A DNA stretch of 36,148 nt, taken from positions 1-36,148 of IMG/VR virus record IMGVR_UViG_3300030099_001903, one strand, 5' to 3'. Source of the DNA: a virus. This document shows positions 1 to 9,600 of this stretch, piece after piece; the stretch's first letter is position 1; each line of letters begins with the position of its first letter. The position numbers and the translations under genes are program-made. The notes under the pieces were generated by a model. That model ran no database searches. It worked only from the letters and a program-made list of their open reading frames with translations, and was not told the origin of the DNA.

Positions 1-1560
1 AACAAGCCTTACAAGCTCTTGTCCTTGATTTTTATCAAAATAATAATCAGGAATATCTTCATAACCACCCATACCTAAAAGACCACCGTCTTTTTTGTAC
101 ATTTTTAATCCATCGGCAGATAATATCTTTGTTGGATCATAACCCTCAGATATTAATTTTTCATTAATTTTTTTAAGATACTCTTCGTCAGGCTCTCCTT
201 CATTTTCAGTTAGTCCAGACAACCACTTGTTAAATACTTTGTCATCTTCAATATTTTCAGGTAAAACAAGCCCTAAGTCTTTAGCTACTTCAATATATTT
301 TTCTTTCTTCTCTTGCTCGTCCATTCCGTAGTCAGGATTAAACGCTTGCCTAAGACCATAATAAACATCATAACCTCCCCCAACTAAACTGGAAATAGGC
401 CTTGTAAGCCCCGCTCCAACAAACATATTGTACACACCTTTAATTGTAGCACTAAACTTATTACCCATACTTTCTTTCATAGAAACATAGTTTCCTACTG
501 CTATTTCTAATTGGGAGTTATAAGCTTTAAACTGTTCAAAATCTGCTTGAAGTTTTTGTTTATCTACATTAAGACTTTTTTTACGAGCTAATAGATTATT
601 ATATTGAGTTACTTCTTCAGGAGTAAGCTCAGGCTTCTCCATTAACATATCAATGTTAGCTTGTGTTTCACTGACATCTTTTAAATAATCCTCATACCTT
701 TTTGATAAAGCCGCAGCATCAGCCTGAATACCTTGAATGTCAGCTTCTACAGCTTTTTTACTAAAGTATTTTTTCTTACTGGCATCATACTCGTCTGTCA
801 GCACATCCATCTCTGGAGTATCAGCTTTGTTTGTAATTAAAAACTCTTGTAATTCTTTTGCAATCTTTTCCGAACCTATACCGAAATTAGGATCTAAATT
901 TACATCTAAAGTTTCCCCTGTACTTAAGGATGTTACTTTCATACTATCACCCATACCTTGCTCCTCAAACTCAAAACCGTAGTCACCAAACAAATAATTC
1001 ATTCGAGCAACAACCTCTTCCTCTTCTCTTTCAATAAGGTCTCCTGTTATATAAGCTATAGACCTTTCAAAAGGACTGGCATCCTTTGCATAAGATATAG
1101 TTGCGTCAGGTTTGACTTCTCTGGCATCATAAACCACCTCTTCAACCACAGGGGCTTCTGGAGGTTCGGGAGGTTCAAAACTAAATTCTTGATCAGTATT
1201 AGGGAAAACAGTTCCTAATTGAGGTTGCCCCTCAGTTTCTGTTGCTTGCTGTGTTTCGGTTGTAGTTTCAGTTATTTGATTTGGAGCCAAAGATTCCGAT
1301 GATCCAGGTTCTTCCGCTTGAACTTCTGTATCTGAAACCATAACTTCCTCTGGAGAAGTGTCCAGAGAAATGTCTTTTTTTTTTAAGATGAAATCATCAA
1401 TCTTTCCTAAATCGTAACCCTCTTGTTCTGTAAAAAAATCATACAACTCTTTGCGTTTAAAGTCATCCTCTAACGCTTTGAGAAAATCTACCTCACCACC
1501 AACATCGTAACCTTCTTCTTGAAAAAATTTGTATAGCTCTAATGCTTTAGCTTCATCCAT
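1..1560 (-). CDS. Large internal virion protein candidate, partial (3' end outside window)
   Basis: An uninterrupted reading frame of 520 codons starts at ATG 1560 and is still open at base 1, so the C-terminus is missing. I checked every codon and found no stop. Residues 7-30 and 37-60 form a tandem repeat with the shared core LYxFFxExEGYDlG...DFL. Then comes a Glu/Thr/Pro-rich low-complexity linker (about residues 63-140). After that a helical, coiled-coil-prone part (about 250-350) leads to a short Gly/hydrophobic stretch near residue 365-385 (VYNMFVGAGLTRPISSLVGG). It lies 2 bp downstream of the 669-aa gene and ends the GNAT-led operon. Position beyond the tail genes and long helical content suggest an internal or ejected virion protein, as in other podovirus-like phages. 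That role is inference; no enzymatic motif was seen. Confidence 0.8.
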   Translation of the reverse strand, partial: MDEAKALELYKFFQEEGYDVGGEVDFLKALEDDFKRKELYDFFTEQEGYDLGKIDDFILKKKDISLDTSPEEVMVSDTEVQAEEPGSSESLAPNQITETTTETQQATETEGQPQLGTVFPNTDQEFSFEPPEPPEAPVVEEVVYDAREVKPDATISYAKDASPFERSIAYITGDLIEREEEEVVARMNYLFGDYGFEFEEQGMGDSMKVTSLSTGETLDVNLDPNFGIGSEKIAKELQEFLITNKADTPEMDVLTDEYDASKKKYFSKKAVEADIQGIQADAAALSKRYEDYLKDVSETQANIDMLMEKPELTPEEVTQYNNLLARKKSLNVDKQKLQADFEQFKAYNSQLEIAVGNYVSMKESMGNKFSATIKGVYNMFVGAGLTRPISSLVGGGYDVYYGLRQAFNPDYGMDEQEKKEKYIEVAKDLGLVLPENIEDDKVFNKWLSGLTENEGEPDEEYLKKINEKLISEGYDPTKILSADGLKMYKKDGGLLGMGGYEDIPDYYFDKNQGQELVRLV

Positions 1561-1562
1561 AA

Positions 1563-3572
1563 TTATTTTTTACTTAATGGTGTTTTCTTCTTAGTATTCT
1601 TATCTTTATTCTTATCTTTATTACCACCACCCTTTTGATCTTTGTTATACTTCTCTCTTCGTGCAGTTAGTATCTCATCCAGCTTTCCAGTAAGCTTAGC
1701 TACACCTTCGGCCGTGCTGGTATTAAATTCAATCTCTGTCTCTTTGCCATCTATTGTTACTATCATATAGTTAACATCAGTCCATTGGAATGGATTACCT
1801 GCCCCTTTATCTTTAAATTTAATATCATAACTATCAGTAATTCCTGATAGATTTTTTTGTAAAGTTTTTCTTAGCTCGGACTCCATAGCAGCCCCCTTAT
1901 CTTCATCATCACCGCCCCCATCTGATATACCTATTAATTTATCACTAAGCGTAGTTCCCTCAATATCTATAGGTGTTCCTCCGATGTTTGTTTTAGCAAC
2001 TACAGTTTGAATTGGAGATGTGTAAGAAACTGTTTGATCTGCAAATCCTAAGTCCTCAAAACCACCCTCGCTATCTACAAACTCATTATATATCTGACTA
2101 TAAGACGATCCTGTAATAGGGGTAATATAAGAAGTTAAAGCTTCAGCTTGTGTCTTTTTATCAATTGGTATTTTCTGACCTTTGTCATTTAATACAAATT
2201 GTCCATTTGCGTCTAATTGGAACTTAGGAATCTTTTGTGTTGTTCCGTTTTGGTAATTAACTAAAATATATTTGTCATCTGAACTACGATCTACTGGATT
2301 TTTAACAACCAGCTTGTTGTCTGGATTAGCCTTATTCCATTGAGCTGTAAGATCTCTTACTGCTGCATCAAACATCCCTTGATCTCCATCAATAACTTTA
2401 TTGATAGACTGCAGGTATCCAAAGTTTGTTTGCTGCTCCTTCTTTATTCCTGAAGTTGTAGCAGTGTCTTGTTGCTTTTGAGTTAAGCCTTTTACCTGTT
2501 TAGTTTTCTTATAGTCTAATGCTCCTGTAATTTGAGACTTAGCATAATCCATAGCCTTTTCATTTTGAAACTCATTAAACCTTGGTTTATATTGATTGTC
2601 TTTATCAAACTCCATAACCAAGAATGGATTATTTTTTTCATCGTTATCATTCTCAGCCATCCATTTATCATAATCTTCTTGACTACCCACTTGGTATTGA
2701 GTCCCGTCTTCAGTAGTTAAATTAGCGTTTATCATTAAAGATTGCTTATCAAAAGGGCTTGCGATTAAAGATTGTGCTTTTTCCTCTAAAAACTTTTTAC
2801 CTTTTTCAGTGTTAAAAAATTCTCCCTCCGCCCTACTTCTTTCCTCTTGGGTTATAATAGCGTTAGGGCCGTACTTGCTCTCAATAAAACTGGTTGTAAT
2901 AGTTCCTACCTGACCTTTAATAACCTCAACCTGTTTACCTAAATCTTCTGGAGAAAAATTATCAATCTTTTGCTTCATTAAAAGAGTTAATCTTTGTAAC
3001 GACATACTTTCGCCATCTATTGGTTTTCCGTTTTCATCTAAACTTAACATGCTTACTTTACCCGTCAAAGGATCTGTTTGAACAGACTTTCCATTTAAAG
3101 AAGCAAACCCTTCTAATTGTTTAGCTAACCACTCTTCTCCTGGTGCACCTGTCCCATCTTGAAGTCTTTTAGTATACTCTTGAAAAGTTTTATCAAAGTT
3201 ACTCATGTTTTGCTTAAGGAGATTGAATCCATTTAATTGGTTTTGCTGAAACATAGTAGCTTCAGAGGGTTTTATTATACCTCTTTTTACTAAATTTTTT
3301 ATGTCCATTAATTTTTGAGCACCATCTTGCCCTGCATTCATTACGATTTCTTGAGCAGTAGGATTGTCATACTCTCCTAATTTGTTTAACTCAGCTTGCT
3401 GATCGTTAAAGGATTTTTCTATAGCAGCCTTTTTCTCAGCACGCTCATCAGCTACATTTTGAAAAGCATCAGAAATAGTTTTAGCTTGCTTACCCCAATC
3501 AATTGCTGCTGCAGGATCAGCTCTTTCGTAAACATCAAAATCTATACTTTTCTTAGTAAAAGGGTTTGCCAT
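1563..3572 (-). CDS. Probable internal virion protein, 669 aa
   Basis: A long, mostly helical, charged protein starting MANPFTKKSIDFDVYERADP. Residues 25-170 are rich in Ala, Glu, Lys and Gln and look coiled-coil. The middle is acidic and polar. The extreme C-terminus (about 640-669) is a Lys/Asn/Gly/Asp tail ending KKKTPLSKK, which could bind DNA. No signal peptide, membrane span or catalytic motif is visible. It sits between a short Ala-rich core-like protein and the open-ended large gene. In podovirus-like phages this place after the tail genes usually holds internal core or ejection proteins. I infer that role from context and composition only; a minor structural protein is the alternative. 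Confidence 0.8.
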   Translation of the reverse strand: MANPFTKKSIDFDVYERADPAAAIDWGKQAKTISDAFQNVADERAEKKAAIEKSFNDQQAELNKLGEYDNPTAQEIVMNAGQDGAQKLMDIKNLVKRGIIKPSEATMFQQNQLNGFNLLKQNMSNFDKTFQEYTKRLQDGTGAPGEEWLAKQLEGFASLNGKSVQTDPLTGKVSMLSLDENGKPIDGESMSLQRLTLLMKQKIDNFSPEDLGKQVEVIKGQVGTITTSFIESKYGPNAIITQEERSRAEGEFFNTEKGKKFLEEKAQSLIASPFDKQSLMINANLTTEDGTQYQVGSQEDYDKWMAENDNDEKNNPFLVMEFDKDNQYKPRFNEFQNEKAMDYAKSQITGALDYKKTKQVKGLTQKQQDTATTSGIKKEQQTNFGYLQSINKVIDGDQGMFDAAVRDLTAQWNKANPDNKLVVKNPVDRSSDDKYILVNYQNGTTQKIPKFQLDANGQFVLNDKGQKIPIDKKTQAEALTSYITPITGSSYSQIYNEFVDSEGGFEDLGFADQTVSYTSPIQTVVAKTNIGGTPIDIEGTTLSDKLIGISDGGGDDEDKGAAMESELRKTLQKNLSGITDSYDIKFKDKGAGNPFQWTDVNYMIVTIDGKETEIEFNTSTAEGVAKLTGKLDEILTARREKYNKDQKGGGNKDKNKDKNTKKKTPLSKK

Positions 3573-3582
3573 AATTTAATAT

Positions 3583-4335
3583 TTATTCGCTAAATTGATA
3601 GTCTGCTATACCAAATCTATATGCTTGATCAGGAGTTAATTCATCCCAAAAACTATCAGGATTCTTCTTAAATTGCTTCATTTGTTTTCTGGTTAAATCC
3701 ATCTCTCCAAGTTCTGCTATTTGTTTTGGATCGTCAATACCATATTGCTCTGCTACTTTTGCAGCTCTTCTATCCGCTCTACTTTGACTATATAAAGGAG
3801 CAAGACTACCAATGGATGTAACTAAATTACCAACCCCTTGCACGCCTTGTTGAATGTATTGAGACCTTAACATTTCAGCATCTCTTTTTCTTTGATTTTG
3901 TTCTCTTGCTGCGGCTACATCCATCTCTATAAGCTGTTGGTTTATAGCATCTTTAGATTGAGCTTTCTGCATATTAAGATCAGATATTTCTTCCCCCATT
4001 GCAATACGAGTTTGCTCTGCTTGTTGAGCGGATTGAGCTCCTATTCTTCCTACACCTGCAGCTAAATTACGAGCGTCACCTTCTTGTAAGGCTTCTACAT
4101 TTTGTTGAGATACTGCTAATTGATTTTCAAATTCAGCTTCATAAGCGTCTAAAGGGACACTTAATCCCGCAAAATAATCTACTTCTGCTCTGGCTTTTGC
4201 TTCAGACATTGCTTTGGCTGCGGCCGCATCTGCTTCTTTTGCCGCCTTTTTTTGTGCCGCTGCATTTCTAAAACCTGATACCGCACTATAACCTGCTGAA
4301 GCTATACCTACTACTGCTGATGTAACTGCTGCCAT
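3583..4335 (-). CDS. Internal core/ejection-type virion protein, 250 aa
   Basis: The N-terminus (MAAVTSAVVGIASAGYSAVS) is small-residue-rich and moderately hydrophobic, with an Ala/Lys helix at about 25-45. Residues 60-160 are Gln/Ala/Glu-rich helix. A second weakly hydrophobic Gly/Val stretch (about 164-182) comes before a charged C-terminal tail. This layout resembles T7 gp14-type internal virion proteins, which are small, Ala-rich, membrane-active and ejected with the DNA. The similarity is one of architecture and gene position, not recognised sequence identity. It is the second gene after the promoter at 4753-4760, directly after the GNAT gene (gap 1 bp) and before the 669-aa candidate internal protein. 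Confidence 0.8.
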   Translation of the reverse strand: MAAVTSAVVGIASAGYSAVSGFRNAAAQKKAAKEADAAAAKAMSEAKARAEVDYFAGLSVPLDAYEAEFENQLAVSQQNVEALQEGDARNLAAGVGRIGAQSAQQAEQTRIAMGEEISDLNMQKAQSKDAINQQLIEMDVAAAREQNQRKRDAEMLRSQYIQQGVQGVGNLVTSIGSLAPLYSQSRADRRAAKVAEQYGIDDPKQIAELGEMDLTRKQMKQFKKNPDSFWDELTPDQAYRFGIADYQFSE

Positions 4336-4336
4336 A

Positions 4337-4747
4337 TTATATTGTTTTTATCATTTCATGCGTGTAGGTACTTCCTTCCACGAACCCTATTTTTTTATAC
4401 ACATTAACCAGGGGTTTGTTTTTGATTAAAGCATATATATATTTTTTACCCAAACTTTCTGCTTTATCGCTAATAGTTTTTATTAACAACTCTAAAGCTT
4501 CTTTTCTTTTTTGCCTGTCTTTATATTTTAAATTAGATATAATCCAATCACACCATGTTGCTTTTGAATTAGTTATATACATAAAACCTGCACAAATTGG
4601 TATTTCTCCATCATAAACAATAAAACCACCCATTCCGTTTTCTGGTAAAAACTCTCGAGAAGGAGGTGTCCATCTCCAGTCTTTCCACCACTGACAAAGT
4701 ATTTCGTCATAATCTTCTTCTTTAAGTGGTAATATATTTAATTTCAT
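4337..4747 (-). CDS. GNAT-like acetyltransferase, 136 aa
   Basis: The order of elements fits a small GNAT (acetyl-CoA-dependent N-acetyltransferase) fold. The beta strands GGFIVYDGEIPICAGFMYIT and ATWCDWIISNLKYK are followed by a helix (KEALELLIKTISDKAESLG), the strand KKYIYALIKN, and the closing helix-strand VNVYKKIGFVEGS, a classic GNAT C-terminal signature. The usual Q/RxxGxG/A acetyl-CoA loop is replaced by YKDRQKRKEA, lacking the glycines, so activity is not certain. The substrate is unknown; similar genes recur among virion genes of marine phages. The ATG lies only 5 nt after a TATCTTTG -7 box, so the transcript may be leaderless. It heads the leftmost operon with three internal-virion-protein candidates. 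Confidence 0.85.
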   Translation of the reverse strand: MKLNILPLKEEDYDEILCQWWKDWRWTPPSREFLPENGMGGFIVYDGEIPICAGFMYITNSKATWCDWIISNLKYKDRQKRKEALELLIKTISDKAESLGKKYIYALIKNKPLVNVYKKIGFVEGSTYTHEMIKTI

Positions 4748-4752
4748 TTATG

Positions 4753-4760
4753 CAAAGATA
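4753..4760 (-). promoter_or_regulatory. Bacteroidetes-type promoter -7 box for the GNAT operon
   Basis: TATCTTTG read on the minus strand matches TAnnTTTG. It ends 5 nt before the GNAT ATG and lies in the 20-bp gap after the 288-aa gene. No convincing -33 TTG is visible. Transcription would begin at or next to the start codon. Confidence 0.6.
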
Positions 4761-4767
4761 ATAAAAT

Positions 4768-5634
4768 CTATGGATTACTTTTCATGACACTACTACCGAC
4801 AGAAAATAACTCAACAGCATCTACATTGTCATTTTGTAGTGTAAAATTCATAAAGTAACCACGAGCCCCTGTTGAAGCAGAAACAGCGTCTTTTATAAAT
4901 AGAATAAAATCTGTTGCCGCAGGTACTACACCAGGGAAAGGAAGTGGTAGCGGGTTGATTGCGTTAGGGTATGGACCGACTGTATCGACTGTAATAGAAG
5001 GTGGGGTTACAACACCTGTAGTTACATTTGTAGTAGACTGTCTTACAATAGCGGTAGCAGCCCCTATAAAAATAGGAGCGTTTGGTGCGTTATCTAAATA
5101 AACCCCATCACCTACGCTTAATAAACTACCTAAACTATCTTGGTTAGCAAACTCTATAACGACCGCTGCAACAGGCCCAGATACATTAGTACATACACCT
5201 ACACCATTAGCTGACCTATCTCTAAAGTTAGTAGCACCCGAAGCATCCCTTAAATAAGTAAACCACTCTCCTTCTTTTTGCACAAACCATGTCTGAAGAG
5301 GAGGAATATTAGTTCCAGGCATTGCCCCTGTATTTAAGTCTGTAAATAAAGAAGTACAATTCCAAGCGTCATTACTTTCGTATGACATCGTTTTAAATAA
5401 CTTAATAGTTTGAGGCTCAAAGTTAAATACAGACTGAATAGTCGAACTATACTGAACTCCATAATAATTATTTCTTAACGGATTAGTATTGTGTCGGTAT
5501 AAGTTTCCTCCATTCCAACTATAAAAAAATCCATTCATTCCACACATATAGTCTGGAAGAAAAGAATAAAAGGATGGCCATCCTTTTACATCTTCGCTGT
5601 ATGATAAAGTATTTGGTTCAAATGGTGATGACAT
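4768..5634 (-). CDS. Virion protein, probably tail-associated, 288 aa
   Basis: An aromatic- and Asn-rich N-terminus (about 1-60, e.g. GFFYSWNGGNLYRHN) is followed by a beta-rich body with Trp/Phe/Tyr-flanked strands. Residues about 155-195 (VIEFAN...LLSVGDGVYLDN) loosely resemble the recurring beta module described under findings. The last ~60 residues are Pro/Val-rich strands. There is no membrane span or enzyme motif. It is the last gene of the tail operon that starts at 13793, 17 bp after the 330-aa protein, and its end is followed by a new promoter. I take it as a tail or muzzle-associated structural protein by position; its precise role is unknown. Confidence 0.8.
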   Translation of the reverse strand: MSSPFEPNTLSYSEDVKGWPSFYSFLPDYMCGMNGFFYSWNGGNLYRHNTNPLRNNYYGVQYSSTIQSVFNFEPQTIKLFKTMSYESNDAWNCTSLFTDLNTGAMPGTNIPPLQTWFVQKEGEWFTYLRDASGATNFRDRSANGVGVCTNVSGPVAAVVIEFANQDSLGSLLSVGDGVYLDNAPNAPIFIGAATAIVRQSTTNVTTGVVTPPSITVDTVGPYPNAINPLPLPFPGVVPAATDFILFIKDAVSASTGARGYFMNFTLQNDNVDAVELFSVGSSVMKSNP

Positions 5635-5651
5635 AATTTTATATTTTTAAA

Positions 5652-6644
5652 TTAACAAGATCCTGCACATGGAGTAACATTTGTAACAACGCCATTTGCA
5701 CTTACAGTAACACATTGTAATACTCCTGCACTATTTACCAAATAAGTTCCAGCAGGCTTTAGGTTTACACCTATACTATCTGCAAACGCCCAATCATTTA
5801 CAAAAACCCCTCCTGCAGTTACTCCAGTAGGAGAAGCGGGATGAACAGTAAACATAGATTCAGTAAGAGGATCTCCACATGCTACAGGTGTTGGTTCACA
5901 TTGATAAGCAGGTAGTTCTTGCGGGCATAAAACTGTTATGTTCCATACTGTATTATTGCAAGGACCTTGAATTATAAAGTCTATATTAGTAGGTGTAATG
6001 TTGGGTTTTGGAACAACCATAGCGGCTGGGCCTGGCATAAAGTTAGTAAAACTAACATCTCCAGTAGCCGCATTTCCATAAGGCCCTAAAACAGTTGGTA
6101 TGCCTACATCTACAAAACCCCCTAACCCTGGCAGAGAAGTATCCCAAACATATAATGTTCCAGAAAAAGTAGCTCCCGCACTACCTGTCGCATTAGTCAT
6201 TGGGGGATTACAAGGAAACGGAGGAAAAGGAGGTGTTACTGGATTTGCTGCGCTTATAGTTCCGATTAAACCTTGCAAATAACCTTGAGAAGCTGAAGAG
6301 TATTCTGAAGCTGACACACCGTCATAAGTCCAAGTCACTCCATCTGGATAAGAATATGGTTCAAATAAAACGATAACCGCACCTTGAGAGTTTCCCGCAT
6401 CAAAACTTACTGTATAATAACCCTGACTACCATCACCAGTAATTGAGTTTCCGCAAGGAACTAAACAAGTAGGGCATGATCCAGGAGCTCCTAAAACCCC
6501 TCCTGACATTTCTCTATAAATACCACCTACCTGATAATAACCATCAGGGGCAACGGTTGTTAGGTTACTATCACTAAAAAGCTGAGTAGCAGAAGCAAAA
6601 GAAGTTCCTAACCAATATACTGTTACATTACTTGTACAAGCCAT
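5652..6644 (-). CDS. Tail/muzzle-associated beta protein sharing domains with the 1749-aa protein, 330 aa
   Basis: A Cys-containing, Gly/Pro/Val-rich all-beta protein. Residues 3-48 (VTVYWLGTSFASATQLFSDS... GYYQVGG) and 255-330 (ending GVVTNVTPCAGSC) look like two copies of one small C-terminal domain. A third copy ends the 1749-aa protein upstream (ending NGVVINSGTC). Residues about 63-110, starting VPCGNSITGDGSQGYYTVSF, match in layout a segment of the 1749-aa protein starting VPCGTTISQLNTTQSITYDV. The gene therefore appears to be a detached duplicate of its neighbour's C-terminal region. A role at the distal tail or as an accessory adhesin is inferred. It starts 18 bp after the 1749-aa gene. 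Confidence 0.85.
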   Translation of the reverse strand: MACTSNVTVYWLGTSFASATQLFSDSNLTTVAPDGYYQVGGIYREMSGGVLGAPGSCPTCLVPCGNSITGDGSQGYYTVSFDAGNSQGAVIVLFEPYSYPDGVTWTYDGVSASEYSSASQGYLQGLIGTISAANPVTPPFPPFPCNPPMTNATGSAGATFSGTLYVWDTSLPGLGGFVDVGIPTVLGPYGNAATGDVSFTNFMPGPAAMVVPKPNITPTNIDFIIQGPCNNTVWNITVLCPQELPAYQCEPTPVACGDPLTESMFTVHPASPTGVTAGGVFVNDWAFADSIGVNLKPAGTYLVNSAGVLQCVTVSANGVVTNVTPCAGSC

Positions 6645-6662
6645 TTTTATTTGATTTTAAAT

Positions 6663-9600
6663 TTAACATGTTCCACTATTTATTACTACTCCATTGTTAT
6701 TTACCTGAATCCATAATTTAGGAATACTTCCTGTTGGAGATCCAGATTGTATATAGAATCCTGGTAGAATTACTCCAGCTCCACTTAAATTACAAGCAAG
6801 ATCTTGGAATATAACATTACCTATTGTAGATAACCCACCGTTACCATTAAATGATACCTCCCCTAAAGCTCCAGGATCAGTAACATCAGTTGTACAAACT
6901 TGAGATACACTATCGGTTTTAGGGCCTAAATATAAAGTATCACAATCAACTTGACATTCACAACAAACCTCTTCAGCACTTGAAGGAAGAGTACAGTAAC
7001 AAACCGCTGCATTACTAATAAGTCTTAAATCCCAAATTAAATACAAAAATTCGTTTCCAAGAGGCATGTTAAAGTTGGTTTCTATTGCTTGATAAACATC
7101 TGAGGACGGAGAAGTTATAGGTCCACTCACTACAGGAGCTGCTAATAATAAATTAGCAATATCTGTTGGATTGTTTTGATAATCAGTATTTGATGATAGT
7201 ATTCTAAACTTGTGTACGGTTGGAATAAAATCAAAAGTATCAATACCAAATTTTTCTGTTCTAAGTTTTATATCGGCCCCTGAGTATGGGAATACTCCTA
7301 CAGATCGAATACCTGAATTAGAAACATATTCTGATGCCGCTGGAGTGGTAATTAGTTCGGCTGAAGATAAACCAGCAAACGGACTTATTGTTACACCGTC
7401 AGTCCAGTTGTAGTTAGTGTGAATAAATTCACCAGCATAATTATTAGAGTTTACAACAACTTGTCTTACTGTCAAAGGAATTTCAGGAGGACACTCTACC
7501 GTAATATCATAAGTAGTAGAACCTTGAGGTGTTAATGTTATTGTTGCTGTTTCAGGGAAATTAGCTGTTTTATTAAAACTTAAAGTTCCAGAACCTGTTA
7601 CTGTAGAATTAATTACAGTAGCTCCATTCCACTCTACCTGAATCAATACACTACCCCCTAATTGTATATTGTAATTTACATCTACAGCCCCAACCACTAA
7701 ACCTAATTCTACATCGTAAGTAATAGACTGAGTAGTGTTAAGCTGACTAATAGTTGTTCCGCAAGGAACTATATCGAGTGGTGTAGGAACTTGTATTAGG
7801 TTAGTACCTAACACATATTCTTTCATGTAAGGATCGTATCCTCCTAATTTTTGTGTAGTTAATTGAGCGTTAAAAGCATCTCTAAACCAACTATTCATAC
7901 CATAAGAAGAAACTACTTGAAGCTGATCACTTCCTTTAGAAGCTCCTCGTAAATTTAAAACAGCACCACGCTTAGTGTCTGTAAAAAACATATCATAACC
8001 ATAAGACGCAAAACTTTCTGGATTAAAACTTATACCATATTCTTCTATTCTCGCCACTTGAGTTCCTAAAACTTCAGGAACAGAAGTAATCGCCCCTCCC
8101 CCTGTAGAGTCGGTTACCACATTTTTACTCGCCAACACATACGATATTCTATCTTCTTGTAGTATTAAAATATCTGTTTCACGAGAATGCATTTTCATTA
8201 TCGGACCAAAAGAAGTTTCTAAATCCTTAAAGTTAACTAAACCTAAATTAAACTCATTAAGATTATTACTATTAGCCGAACTACTAAACACCCCGCTATA
8301 TGTCATTCCTGCAAATCTATCCGCTTCTTGAAAGTCTTGATTAGAAACAGCTAATGTTCGTTCTCCAAGATTAAAACCTTTGCCAGCAGGGCTGTCGTGT
8401 ATCTGATAGCTTTCCACTCCGTTACCAAATGTGTAACAATTCATAGCGTCTAACTCGGTAACTAAAGGAGCTCCTGCCGCTGTTTGATCTGAGCTTCCTG
8501 CGGCTAATGCATAAGGCGTAGAGTTTGAAGTAAATATTCTTTTTGCCATATGATATTTTTGACCTAAAGGATCAGCTGGATCAGCTTCTAAATCCAATAA
8601 ATCTGAAGCGTCATAAAATAAATTAGGATCAGCATCCTGTGGTATAGTTTCAAAAACAAAAACACCTCCTGTTCGAGTTACTTCAATTCTTAAATTACTT
8701 CTACCAGGGAAATATCCAGTGTCATTATAGTTTGCTTCAAAACATTCAGTAAGAGCCCCGTTGTTCACAAAAAACATCTGCCCTGAAGGAGTTACTCTTA
8801 CAGAACACTTTACAGCATATTCACTACCAGCACAAGCTGCGCCTGAACTGGTATATAAAGTGGGATCAAAAGATAAAGTCATATTGTCTACATTAGAAGT
8901 GCCCGCACTTCCAGTTGTCATTTGACTTTGTAAATCATCTCCTACAGCCCAAGCGTGAAAGTTAGGGTAAGAGGCGGAAGCAACAAATGATCTATCATAG
9001 TTTATATTACGAGAGCAGTTAGTCCCTCCTCTCCAATTATGTAGTTGAATCCTTATTGTTGAACCCACTGGAATGTCGTAAGGCTGTCCAGTAGAAGGAT
9101 CTTGTAAAGGATAATTATCAATACATGATGGTCCAATGTTTCCGTTACTGGTATTTGCTCTTGATCTGTTTCCATAAAATATAGTAGCGTTCTCAATTTG
9201 CTCTATACTCCATCCAGATGGTTTTAATAACATATATAATCCTGGCAAAGAAGTGGCACTACCACCCCCAGCTTGAGATATTATACCGCCTCCTGAATAA
9301 GCTTGAATCGCTAAAACCACTGATTTAGCACCAGTTAATACTGGCCCTTGAGTATCTTGTTTTACTAATAACTCATCTCCAACTTTTAGAATGTTTTGAT
9401 TTTGACCGTCCAGCTTAAACCATACTTGACTTGGATCATTAGCTGTCGCAACAGGAAGCCCTGTAGCCCCTGTCGCTGTTCCATCTTGCACATAAAATAA
9501 GTTTGAATAAACAGTGTTATAAGTACCTTGACTTGGTTTTACCACAAATTTATACTTATGAGCCCACACTGGAGGTAAGCTTGATAATGTTACTTTTATT

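Noticed and set aside
737-1218. Plus-strand frames opposite the edge-spanning gene
   Set aside because: Both are shadows of an uninterrupted 520-codon minus-strand frame that has repeats and protein-like composition.
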